Source: DASXRU01 sp036506395 (GTDB lineage: Bacteria > Acidobacteriota > Blastocatellia > Pyrinomonadales > Pyrinomonadaceae). From it: a stretch of DNA of 27,927 nucleotides. The stretch's first letter is position 1. Each line of letters opens with the position of its first letter. The notes under the pieces are model-generated. The model made no database searches and was not told where the DNA came from. It saw nothing but the letters and a program-made list of their open reading frames with translations. A program made the position numbers and the translations under genes. Shown piece by piece: positions 1 through 7,376 of this stretch. The DNA is taken from the NCBI GenBank assembly GCA_036506395.1, contig DASXRU010000164.1:1-27927 (forward strand), in the 5' to 3' direction.

Positions 1-44
1 ATGAAGATGGCATGACAAGATTAAGAAGCGGGGTCGAACCATTG

Positions 45-122
45 CCGATCGCCAATTGCCAAATGCCGATTGGCTGTTTTGGCAAGAAGCTAATTGGCAA
101 TCGGAAATTGGCAATTGGCAAT
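45..122. repeat. AT-rich ATTGGCAATTGG low-complexity inverted repeat
   Basis: Short units such as GCCAATTGCC and its complement ATTGGCAATTGGC occur several times on both sides of a short centre (about 76-90), giving an imperfect inverted repeat. It resembles the TTTGAGATTTGAG-type low-complexity runs at 7541-7642 and 23895-23936 in being built from a short repeated word. No coding potential is credible here. Confidence 0.6.
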
Positions 123-127
123 GGGGC

Positions 128-158
128 GACCCACCCGCTACCGCGTGGTGGTACTGAC
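128..158. repeat. Diverged copy of the CCGCC-CGCTACCGC-GGCGG hairpin repeat
   Basis: This is a third, diverged copy of the repeat found at 485-528 and 558-602. The core CGCTACCGC is kept and the flanking stem reads CCACC (131-135) / GGTGG (147-151), instead of CCGCC / GGCGG in the other copies. The G-C to A-T exchange is on both sides of the stem, so pairing is preserved. Confidence 0.6.
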
Positions 159-242
159 CTCATCGGGACCGCCAGCTATCGCAATTCAGCGGGGTGAACT
201 CGCAATTCAGCCAGGGGAAACTACCGGGAGTAAAGTCGCGGA

Positions 243-406
243 ACGTTGCTACGGCTTCGCCGCCTGATGTGCGGAAGTGGCTGTGCCCTTCCGTCAAGCC
301 GCTTTTAGAGTGGGGCTGCGCACCGGGGCATAGCCCCAAAGATCAAAAAAGTCAGGTGACGGCGGGGCGTAGCCCCGCTGCACATCAGGCGGCATAGCCG
401 TAACGG
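243..406. repeat. Composite palindromic element with CCGCCTGATGTGC ends
   Basis: The ends are inverted repeats of each other: CCGCCTGATGTGC at 260-272 and its complement GCACATCAGGCGG at 380-392, each flanked outward by a CGTT...ACGGCT-type sequence. Inside are hairpins centred on GGC-NNN-GCC, such as GGGGCATAGCCCC (about 333-345) and GCGGGGCGTAGCCCCGC (about 363-379). The same 13-mer followed by the same kind of hairpin lies inside the pcrA gene at 8441-8473. No ORF or transposase accompanies it. Confidence 0.7.
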
Positions 407-484
407 ACGATTCGATAGCGATGGTACAATCCGGCACCGAAAGTTTTCGTCCATCGGCGAGCTGACGACCACATTGATTTTCCG

Positions 485-602
485 CCAACCGAGAGGGCCC
501 GCCCGCTACCGCAGGCGGTTCTGACAAACGCGATGCTGACGATCAGATTGATCATACCCAACCGAGAGGGGCCCGCCCGCTACCGCAGGCGGTTCTGACA
601 AA
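485..602. repeat. Two near-identical direct repeats abutting the first kinase start codon
   Basis: Positions 485-528 and 558-602 are the same sequence apart from one extra G in the second copy. Each starts CCAACCGAGAGGG and ends GGCGGTTCTGACAAA, and can form a CCGCC/GGCGG hairpin (499-503/514-518 and 573-577/588-592). The second copy ends on the A of the kinase ATG. No Shine-Dalgarno sequence is left in front of that ATG. A TACAAT box lies at 424-429 and could be a -10 element, but no convincing -35 is visible. Confidence 0.75.
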
Positions 603-3343
603 TGCGCTGTCCTGTCTGTCAAAAGGATATACCTGAGAACGCCACGGCTTGTCCGGCGTGCGCTACGTCGTTTGACGATGTGGCTACGCAGCGGCTGGAG
701 GCACCAGGCTCCGGTGGTTCCGGGCGCAACGCAGGAGGATCCGGCAATGCTCGCGGCTCGGACTCCCACGCTGGTCGCAGTACCAGCTCAACTTCATTCG
801 AGTCAATTGATGATGCGCGGTTCGTGCCGGGGACGATGCTGGCGGAGCGTTATCGTATCGTGGGCCTGCTCGGCAAGGGCGGCATGGGCGAAGTCTATCG
901 CGCCGACGATCTCAGACTGAGCCAACCTGTCGCGCTGAAGTTTCTTCCCGATCATCTGATGCGCGACGGCGCCGCGGTCGCCCGCTTTCATCGAGAGGTG
1001 CGCGTCGCCCGCCAAGTCTCGCACAAGAATGTCTGCCGCGTTTATGACATCGGAGAAGTGAACGGCCATCACTATCTTTCCATGGAGTTCATAAAAGGCG
1101 AAGAGCTCTCTTCGCTGCTGCGGCGCATCGGTCGTTTACCTGCAGACAAGGCGATTCAGATCGCGCGCCAGATTTGCGCCGGAGTTGCTGCCGCGCATGA
1201 TCGCGGCGTCCTGCATCGCGATCTGAAACCGGAGAACGTGATGATCGATGGTGAGGGCAATGTGCGCATCACCGATTTTGGCATCGCCAGCCTGTTAGAA
1301 GAAAGCAGTGATGAAGAGAGCCGCGTGGGCACGCCCGCCTACATGTCGCCGGAACAACTTGCGGGCGGGGAACTGACAGTCAAAAGCAATATCTACTCGC
1401 TTGGGCTGGTCCTTTATGAATTGTTCACGGGGAGAAAAGCCTTCAGCGCGCCGACACTTCCCCAACTGCTGAACCTGCGCAACAGCGACTCCACACCGAC
1501 GAACCCATCGACCCTCGTCAAAGACATGGAGCCTCTGGTCGAGAAAGTAATACTGCGCTGTATCGAGAAGGATCCGGAGAAGCGTCCTGACTCGGCATTG
1601 CAGGTTGCCGCCGCTTTGCCTGGTGGTGATCCGCTGGCCGCGGCCCTGGCTGCCGGCGAGACGCCTTCGCCGGAAATGGTGGCGGCAGCGTCGAAGGAAG
1701 GGTCGCTGAAACCTGCCGTGGCGGTCTCGCTTTTGGCTTTCATCCTGTTAGCTATTGGCGCCGTTATTCTGCTTTCAGAAAAGACCCAGTTGCACCGGCG
1801 GGTTCCGCTGGAAAAATCACCTGAGGCACTGAAGGAAAGAGCCCACACAGTTATCGCGAAGCTTGGTTACACCGATTCGCCGGCGGACAGCACTTATGGA
1901 TTGGGCAGTGACTTTGATTATCTTCGATATGTTGATAGAGAAAATCCTTCGTTGTTGGGGCAGCTATCGACTGCACGGCCGGCGGCAATCTACTTTTGGT
2001 ATCGGCAGAGTCCGGAATTGCTGATGCCAATAGTGCGCCTCGGAGTTCGCGCTTCGGAAGGTGATCCACCGGTGACGCGGCCCGGGATGATCAGGGTGGA
2101 GCTGGATCCGCTGGGAAGATTGATTGAGTTCCTCGCCGTGCCGCCTCAGAAGGAAGAATCTCCTCCTCCCGCTGCGACGCCGAACTGGGTCGCTCTGTTT
2201 GAAGAGGCTGGGCTGAACCAGACTAGCTTTACGTCGACACCGTCAAAGTGGATCCCGCCAGTGAACAGTGACAGCCGAGCTGCATGGGAAGGTACGCTTC
2301 CGAATCAACCGCAGGTGCCGCTCAGAATTGAGGCTGCTGCTTATGCCGGCAAGCCGGTCTTTTTCAAGATCATCGGCCCCTGGAATGGGAAACCGCCGGC
2401 GAATCACTTTCAGCCCGGATTGTTCAGCAAGATCTTCCTCTTCGTAATAGGCGCGGCGTTGTTAGCGTTTCTGGTTCTTGGAGTCTTGCTGGGCAGGCGA
2501 AATCTGCGTGATGGTTCCGGCGATCGTAAAGGCGGAGCCAGGCTGGCGCTTTATATATTTTTAGCCCTGATGGTTTCGTGGGTTTTCCGGGCTCACCATT
2601 ATGGCAGCGAGGAGTTGAACCTGTTCCTGGTGGGCGTGCAATTTGCACTGCTACCGACTGTGTTGTTGTGGCTCTTCTACCTGGCGCTCGAGCCCTTCGT
2701 ACGCCGCTGGTGGCCGCACCGGATAATCTCGTGGAGCAGATTGCTGGGGGGCGACTTCCGCGATCCACTGATTGGACGAGATCTTCTTATCGGATCAGCT
2801 TTTGGAATGGCGATGGTAATCGTCTTCGGCCTCTGGGTACAGATTCCGGCATGGCTGGGCCACCCTGGCGCGCCGTCGGTGGTTAAGCTCCACACTCTGC
2901 TCGGAGTGCGCGAAGCGGTTGGTGAATTCTTCTTTACCGGAGTGACGCTGATCGTTTTCCTCGCGGTGTCATGCCTTTTTCTGCTGCTCTTGATGCACAT
3001 TGTCTTTCGTCGTAAGGAATGGGTGGCACTCGTTGTCGCCTGGCTTCTGTTCACACTAGGGTCCGGTTTAAACAGCCGGTATTTGGTTGTCAGCCTGAGC
3101 TGCGCGGCGGTGTACTCAGCTTTGCTTATAGCCGTGGCAACTCGATTTGGTTTGCTGGCTCTGACGGCCGCGCTGTTCCTGTTATCGGTATTCACCAATT
3201 TTCCGATGACCACGGACTTCTCCGTGTGGTATGCATCATCCGCGATTTTCGGGCTGGCGATTGCGCTGGCGCTGGTTGCTTATGCTTTCTACATGTCGCT
3301 GGGTGGGGCGCCGATTCTTAAGCGCTCGCTTTTACGAGAGTGA
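602..3343 (+). CDS. Membrane-anchored Ser/Thr protein kinase with N-terminal zinc ribbon (paralogue 1)
   Basis: A 913-residue Hanks-type kinase. Residues 3-20 form a CxxC...CxxC zinc ribbon (CPVC, CPAC), followed by a Gly/Ser-rich linker. The kinase domain shows the glycine loop GKGGMGEVY from residue 91, the ATP lysine K113 in VALKFL, the catalytic HRDLKPEN with D207, DFG at 225-227 and GTPAYMSPEQ. A conserved AAALAAGETPSPEMV segment leads into one membrane helix (about 371-392), an outer domain (about 394-607), then roughly seven or eight further hydrophobic helices to the C-terminus. The kinase is expected in the cytoplasm, with the outer domain as a possible sensor. The usual Asp of subdomain IX is Asn here (KSNIYSLG), unlike paralogue 2 (RTDIYSLG). 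There are no PASTA or NHL repeats, and I do not recognise the C-terminal domain. The ATG directly follows a repeat copy and has no clear ribosome site. Substrates are unknown. Confidence 0.93.
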   Translation: MRCPVCQKDIPENATACPACATSFDDVATQRLEAPGSGGSGRNAGGSGNARGSDSHAGRSTSSTSFESIDDARFVPGTMLAERYRIVGLLGKGGMGEVYRADDLRLSQPVALKFLPDHLMRDGAAVARFHREVRVARQVSHKNVCRVYDIGEVNGHHYLSMEFIKGEELSSLLRRIGRLPADKAIQIARQICAGVAAAHDRGVLHRDLKPENVMIDGEGNVRITDFGIASLLEESSDEESRVGTPAYMSPEQLAGGELTVKSNIYSLGLVLYELFTGRKAFSAPTLPQLLNLRNSDSTPTNPSTLVKDMEPLVEKVILRCIEKDPEKRPDSALQVAAALPGGDPLAAALAAGETPSPEMVAAASKEGSLKPAVAVSLLAFILLAIGAVILLSEKTQLHRRVPLEKSPEALKERAHTVIAKLGYTDSPADSTYGLGSDFDYLRYVDRENPSLLGQLSTARPAAIYFWYRQSPELLMPIVRLGVRASEGDPPVTRPGMIRVELDPLGRLIEFLAVPPQKEESPPPAATPNWVALFEEAGLNQTSFTSTPSKWIPPVNSDSRAAWEGTLPNQPQVPLRIEAAAYAGKPVFFKIIGPWNGKPPANHFQPGLFSKIFLFVIGAALLAFLVLGVLLGRRNLRDGSGDRKGGARLALYIFLALMVSWVFRAHHYGSEELNLFLVGVQFALLPTVLLWLFYLALEPFVRRWWPHRIISWSRLLGGDFRDPLIGRDLLIGSAFGMAMVIVFGLWVQIPAWLGHPGAPSVVKLHTLLGVREAVGEFFFTGVTLIVFLAVSCLFLLLLMHIVFRRKEWVALVVAWLLFTLGSGLNSRYLVVSLSCAAVYSALLIAVATRFGLLALTAALFLLSVFTNFPMTTDFSVWYASSAIFGLAIALALVAYAFYMSLGGAPILKRSLLRE

Positions 3344-3349
3344 CGGCAG

Positions 3350-3591
3350 AGCCGTCTTCAGACGGCTTTCCCGAAGGGTTAATAGACCAGCGCTTTTAGC
3401 GCTGGGTTAGCGGACCACACCGACCATTAGCGCGCTTCCAGCGTGCTTGAATATCAGCAGCGCTAGCGTAACGGCTAAAGCTTCAGAGATTAAGCCCGTT
3501 GAAACGGGCTTTGGAATTCCGGGTACGTATTGACCCGGCCGTCAAACGGCCGGTCTAGTAACCCTGCGGGGGAAGCCGCGTGAACGCGGCT
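3350..3591. repeat. Multi-hairpin element, copy A
   Basis: It begins 6 bases after the first kinase stop codon. In order it contains hairpins AGCCGTCT/AGACGGCT (3350-3367), CCAGCGCT/AGCGCTGG (3387-3405), AGCGCGCT/AGCGTGCT (3429-3447), AAGCCCGTT/AACGGGCTT (3492-3511), CCGGCCGT/ACGGCCGG (3535-3553) and AGCCGCGT/ACGCGGCT (3574-3591). The linkers CCCGAAGGGTTAATAGACC and GGTCTAGTAACCCTGCGGG near the two ends are inverted versions of each other. Read on the opposite strand it aligns along its whole length with copy B at 6403-6640. Confidence 0.85.
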
Positions 3592-3619
3592 AAGGAAATG
3601 CGTTACAATCCCGCCGCCG

Positions 3620-6397
3620 ATGATCCCCCCAATGACCCAGTGCCCAACTTGCTCGGCGGAAGTGCCTGAAGGAAAACTCTCCTGTCCGTCTTGCGGAGCT
3701 TCGGTGAGCGATTCGTTTGCACCGACGCGGAGAATTGATCTGGAAGAGTCGCCGACGATCAGATCAGCCGAGAAGCCCTCCCCAACGAAACCAGCCAGCG
3801 AGCGTCCTCTGGTCCAGTCAGGCAGCGGCGAAAAATCTGTTCGCTCAGCATCCTCTTTCGACTCAATCGACGACGCGCGATTTGTTCCCGGAACAATACT
3901 CGCCGAGCGCTATCGCATCGTCGGCCTGCTCGGCAAGGGCGGCATGGGCGAAGTCTATCGCGCCGACGATCTGAAACTTGGTCAACCAGTCGCGCTCAAG
4001 TTTCTTCCCGATCGTTTGTTGAATGACGGCGCGGCGCTGGCACGCTTTCATCGCGAGGTGCGCGTGGCGCGCCAGGTCTCGCATCGAAATGTGTGCCGCG
4101 TTTATGACATTGGCGACATCGACGGTCATCACTTCCTCTCGATGGAATACATCAAGGGCGAAGAGCTCTCGTCGTTGCTGCGTCGTATTGGCCGCCTGCC
4201 GGAAGATAAGGCGATTCAACTCGCGCGCCAGATTTGTGCCGGGCTCGCCGCCGCACATGACACGGGCGTGCTTCATCGCGATCTGAAGCCTGCAAACGTG
4301 ATGATCGATGAGCACGGCAACGCGCGCATCACTGACTTTGGTTTAGCAGGACTGGCCGAAGAGTTTCAGAAGGACGAGCTGGCGGCGGGAACGCCCGGCT
4401 ACATGGCGCCGGAACAACTCGAAGGAAAAGACCAGACGGTACGCACCGACATCTATTCGCTGGGCCTTGTGCTATACGAGCTCTTCACCGGGAGGAAAGC
4501 GTTTGATGCATCGAGCCTGAATGAACTAATCAAACTACGCCGCAGCGATGCGACGCCAACCACACCCACCTCCATCGTCAAGGATCTCGACCCGCTCATC
4601 GAAAAGGTAATTGATCGTTGTATTCAAAAAGATCCGGCGCAAAGGCCGGCTTCGGCATTGCAAGTAGCGGCGGCGCTTCCCGGTGGCGATCCGATTGCGG
4701 CCGCACTTGCCGCCGGCGAAACGCCTTCGCCCGAGATGGTTGCGGCCGCGCCGACGAAGGGAATGCTTCGTCCTGCAATCGCCGGTACGCTTTTCGTGTC
4801 ATTCATCGCTGTGCTGGCCCTTTGTTGTTGGCTGACGAAGTACACAGCTATCTATCGCTTGACGTCGCTCGATGAGCCGCCGGAAGCCTTGCGAGCCCGT
4901 GCGCGTGATGCGATCAAAAAGCTGGGTTACACAGAACCAGTGCTCGACCGCGCCGACGGCGTCATCCTCAAGGAAGACTACCTGCGATATATCGAGGCAC
5001 ACGATCAATCTTCATCACGCTGGAACAGATTGCGCACGGAAGGGCCCGGCCCTTACCGTTTCTGGTATCGCCAGAGTCCCCGGTTCTTCGACACCATCGA
5101 ACAGATCGACGTTGACACGCCGTCGCTGGATGTTTCCGGTATGGCGAGCGTCTATCTGGACATGGATGGGCGGTTGCACTGGTTCGTTGGCGTTCCGCCG
5201 CAACGGGAGCCGCCCGGACAAGATTCTTCAGCGCCCGATTGGTCGCTTCCTTTCCATGAAGCGGGACTGGACATGACTAACTTTGAACTCGTCCCATCGA
5301 CGTCGGTCCCGCTGCACGCCTACGACACGCGCGCAGCCTGGGACGGAGCGGACCCGGCGCATCCCGAACTGAAAACCCACGTCGAGGCGGCGGCGTTTCG
5401 CGGCAAGTTGGTTTACTTCGAGACCATCTATCCGTGGGACCAGCCTATTCGGCAAGAGCAAACGCCGGAGAGCACCAACGATCAAGTACTGACTTTCCTG
5501 TTGATTGCGATCTACACCATTGCGCTGGCCGGCAGCGCGTTCCTGGCGCGCAGGAATCTGAAGCTGGGGCGCGGCGACCGTCGTGGCGCCACTCGCATGG
5601 CGTTTTTATTCCTGATAGTGATTATGCTGCGCTGGCCGTTCATGGAGCACCACAACGGATTGCCGGGGCGAGAATTCGATGTGTTCCTTTTCGACCTGCA
5701 AAGGGCCCTCTTCATCGCGATTTTTCTGTGGCTGCTTTACGTCGCTCTCGAGCCGTACGTCCGGCGCCGCTGGCCTGAGCGAATTATCGCCTGGAGCCGG
5801 CTGTTGACGGGGGGATATCGCGATCCACTGGTCGGGCGCGACATTCTGATTGGCGCTGTCTTCGGCGCCGGCATGATAGTTTGCAGCCTCCTGACTTCGG
5901 TGGGGTTGCGACTAGTCGGGCAACCGACGGAATTAAGTCTCAATCCCGGGAACACCAACATCGGCGCACATCTCTTCATCGGCAAGTTCGTAACCCAGCT
6001 GATGGCCGGAACGTTTGTGGCTTTCATCTCTATGTTCATGGTGCTCGTGTTCGTCGTCGTTCTGCGTCGCGAGTGGCTGGCGTTCGTTGCGCTTTGGTTT
6101 CTGTTGACAGTGATCAGCATGCTGCTCTCTCAAACGAACGTGCTGATGCTACCGGTTACGGCCCTGGCAGCGTTCCTGGCAGCCTTTGTGCTGTACCGCT
6201 ATGGGCTGCTGGCAGCGGTATTTGCTCACTTCTTTGCGCATCTCTGGGTCTTCTTTCCTATGACGACCGAACTCACTGCCTGGTACGCGCAGGACTTTGT
6301 CATCGCGCTGGTGATTTGTGTCGCGCTGGCGGCTTACGGTTTCTATATCAGTCTGGCGGGGCAACCTCTGTTTAGTGGGAAATTGCTTGAGGATTGA
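3620..6397 (+). CDS. Membrane-anchored Ser/Thr protein kinase with N-terminal zinc ribbon (paralogue 2)
   Basis: A 925-residue paralogue of the kinase at 602-3343, with the same layout. It has a zinc ribbon (CPTC...CPSC), then a kinase domain with GKGGMGEVY from residue 105, ATP lysine K127, catalytic HRDLKPAN with D221, DFG at 239-241, GTPGYMAPEQ and RTDIYSLG, so all catalytic residues are present. The AAALAAGETPSPEMV link follows, then a membrane helix near 382-405, an outer domain, and a polytopic C-terminus from about 621. Stretches of the kinase domain are nearly identical at DNA level to paralogue 1, which points to tandem duplication. The start could be ATG 3620 or ATG 3632; neither has a Shine-Dalgarno sequence. 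TACAAT at 3604-3609 may be a -10 box giving a nearly leaderless transcript, but the -35 is poor. Inverted hairpin elements flank the gene on both sides. Confidence 0.93.
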   Translation: MIPPMTQCPTCSAEVPEGKLSCPSCGASVSDSFAPTRRIDLEESPTIRSAEKPSPTKPASERPLVQSGSGEKSVRSASSFDSIDDARFVPGTILAERYRIVGLLGKGGMGEVYRADDLKLGQPVALKFLPDRLLNDGAALARFHREVRVARQVSHRNVCRVYDIGDIDGHHFLSMEYIKGEELSSLLRRIGRLPEDKAIQLARQICAGLAAAHDTGVLHRDLKPANVMIDEHGNARITDFGLAGLAEEFQKDELAAGTPGYMAPEQLEGKDQTVRTDIYSLGLVLYELFTGRKAFDASSLNELIKLRRSDATPTTPTSIVKDLDPLIEKVIDRCIQKDPAQRPASALQVAAALPGGDPIAAALAAGETPSPEMVAAAPTKGMLRPAIAGTLFVSFIAVLALCCWLTKYTAIYRLTSLDEPPEALRARARDAIKKLGYTEPVLDRADGVILKEDYLRYIEAHDQSSSRWNRLRTEGPGPYRFWYRQSPRFFDTIEQIDVDTPSLDVSGMASVYLDMDGRLHWFVGVPPQREPPGQDSSAPDWSLPFHEAGLDMTNFELVPSTSVPLHAYDTRAAWDGADPAHPELKTHVEAAAFRGKLVYFETIYPWDQPIRQEQTPESTNDQVLTFLLIAIYTIALAGSAFLARRNLKLGRGDRRGATRMAFLFLIVIMLRWPFMEHHNGLPGREFDVFLFDLQRALFIAIFLWLLYVALEPYVRRRWPERIIAWSRLLTGGYRDPLVGRDILIGAVFGAGMIVCSLLTSVGLRLVGQPTELSLNPGNTNIGAHLFIGKFVTQLMAGTFVAFISMFMVLVFVVVLRREWLAFVALWFLLTVISMLLSQTNVLMLPVTALAAFLAAFVLYRYGLLAAVFAHFFAHLWVFFPMTTELTAWYAQDFVIALVICVALAAYGFYISLAGQPLFSGKLLED

Positions 6398-6402
6398 TAA
6401 TC

Positions 6403-6640
6403 AGCCGCGTTCACGCGGCTTTCCCGCAGGGTTACTAGACCGGGCGTTTTACGCCCGGTTAAGGTCGCATTAGAATCCCAAAGCCCGTTTCAACGGGCTT
6501 ATGTTGGAGGCTTTAGCCGCGATGCTGAGCTGTGGATTCAAAGCGCGCTGAAGCGCGCTAATAACGAACCTGCGCAGCTGACTCCAGCGCTAAAAAGCGC
6601 TGGTCTAGTAACCCTGCGGGAAAGCCGCCTGAACGCGGCT
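6403..6640. repeat. Multi-hairpin element, copy B (inverted relative to copy A)
   Basis: It begins 5 bases after the second kinase stop. Hairpins in order are AGCCGCGT/ACGCGGCT (6403-6420), CCGGGCGT/ACGCCCGG (6440-6458), AAGCCCGTT/AACGGGCTT (6481-6500), AGCGCGCT/AGCGCGCT (6542-6559), CCAGCGCT/AGCGCTGG (6584-6603) and AGCCGCCT/ACGCGGCT (6623-6640, one mismatch). Linkers CCCGCAGGGTTACTAGACC and GGTCTAGTAACCCTGCGGG sit inside the two ends. The order matches the reverse complement of copy A, including the AAGCCCGTT and GCGCGC hairpins that set its direction. The rest of the 6398-6830 gap holds only the leader region described separately. Confidence 0.85.
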
Positions 6641-6716
6641 AAAAGAAGGGCCCACCCTCCGCCGTCCCGCCAGTATTGGGTTTGAAACCGGTACCAGCGC
6701 ACTTCGCGGCGCTCGG

Positions 6717-6746
6717 TTGCTTTTGCGGTGCCGACGGCGCTATCTT
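6717..6746 (+). promoter_or_regulatory. Candidate sigma70-type promoter for the receiver gene
   Basis: TTGCTT (6717-6722) and TATCTT (6741-6746) are separated by 18 bases. Transcription would start near 6753, leaving about 78 bases of leader before the ATG at 6831. The match to consensus is only moderate, and this is a reading by eye. Confidence 0.35.
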
Positions 6747-6750
6747 AGAA

Positions 6751-6806
6751 GTGCCCCATCTCACGTTAACCCCCGAAAGACGGGCTCGAAAGAGTCCCGA
6801 AGGCAC
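6751..6806 (+). other. Candidate structured RNA leader before the receiver gene
   Basis: GTGCC (6751-6755) can pair with GGCAC (6802-6806) to close a domain. It contains a strong hairpin CGGGCTC-GAAA-GAGTCCCG (6781-6799) with a GAAA tetraloop and one bulged T. A competing pairing uses CCCC upstream of CGAAAGACGGG. It does not match the c-di-GMP-I, TPP or fluoride aptamer consensus that I can recall. It could be a new leader, a regulator-binding site or chance. Confidence 0.3.
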
Positions 6807-6830
6807 GTTCCACTAACGAAGGGGAATGAG

Positions 6831-7244
6831 ATGGCTGACAAGACTAATCCCACTATCCTGATAATCGAAGACTATTCCGACTCCCGCGCGCTTTTGGCGG
6901 CGGTGCTGCGCGCTAACGGCTACAAAGTTGTCGAAGCGAAAGACGGCAGGGAAGGGTTTGTTCAGGCGAATCGCATCGTTCCGGATCTGATCCTGATGGA
7001 CCTGGCAATGCCCGAGCTGGATGGGGTCGAAGCCACGCGGCAAATTCGACAGCGGCAAGCGCTTTCGCAAACGCCAATCTTTGCAATCAGCGCTTATGCA
7101 ATCAGCGAAGTGAAGCAGGACGCAATTGACGCCGGCTGCACGGAGGTGTTCGCCAAACCAGTGGACTACGAATCATTGCTGCGCAAGATTCGTGAAAGTC
7201 TAACGCCCGAACCAAAAGCGCAAGCCGCGGGCTGGGCGCCTTAG
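6831..7244 (+). CDS. Stand-alone response regulator receiver protein (CheY-like)
   Basis: A 137-residue single-domain receiver. Visible signature residues are the acidic pair E13/D14 in IIEDYSDS, the phosphoacceptor D57 in LILMDLAMP, the conserved Ser in AISAYA and the Lys in FAKPVD. There is no DNA-binding or enzymatic output domain, so it probably works by protein-protein contact after phosphorylation by a histidine kinase encoded elsewhere. The ATG at 6831 is chosen because GAAGGGGAATGAG immediately upstream offers a ribosome site and because the receiver fold starts right after it; the open frame extends further upstream without credible protein. Neighbouring Ser/Thr kinases do not prove a link. 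The gene is convergent with pcrA. Confidence 0.93.
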   Translation: MADKTNPTILIIEDYSDSRALLAAVLRANGYKVVEAKDGREGFVQANRIVPDLILMDLAMPELDGVEATRQIRQRQALSQTPIFAISAYAISEVKQDAIDAGCTEVFAKPVDYESLLRKIRESLTPEPKAQAAGWAP

Positions 7245-7277
7245 AATTTCGGGTTTCGGATTTCGAATTTCGGATTG
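7245..7277. repeat. Low-complexity TTTCGGATTTCGAATTTCGG run
   Basis: Immediately after the receiver stop there are repeated TTTCGG and TTTCGAA words. It is the same kind of short-word run as those inside pcrA (7541-7642) and before pyrH (23895-23936). Confidence 0.5.
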
Positions 7278-7335
7278 AAAAGCGAAGGGTTATTGACCCG
7301 CGTGCTTGTTGCGCGGCACAGGCTGTTAGGCTCTC

Positions 7336-7354
7336 CGCAAACTAACAGTTTGCG
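7336..7354. repeat. CGCAAACT-AAC-AGTTTGCG palindromic hairpin
   Basis: A perfect 8-bp stem with a 3-base loop lies between the convergent receiver and pcrA genes. Together with the following TTAC it aligns with CGCAAGGGAACAGCTTGCG + CTAC at 27620-27642. It could act as a bidirectional transcription stop, but no T-tract follows on either side. Confidence 0.55.
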
Positions 7355-7376
7355 TTACATGACGGATAATCCTGCG

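Noticed and set aside
12..397. Short plus-strand frames in the first 400 bases
   Set aside because: Their sequence is made of repeat words (for example IANCQMPIG) and they have no ribosome site or homology.
243..602. CRISPR array
   Set aside because: The repeats are few, of different types, unevenly spaced and palindromic throughout; there are no regular spacers and no cas genes.
2677..3213. Minus-strand frame of 178 codons opposite the first kinase
   Set aside because: It is fully inside the membrane domain coding region of the kinase and shows no protein-like features.
6751..6830. c-di-GMP riboswitch before the receiver gene
   Set aside because: The GAAA-capped hairpin is suggestive, but the conserved GCAAAGCC-type core and the second helix are absent.
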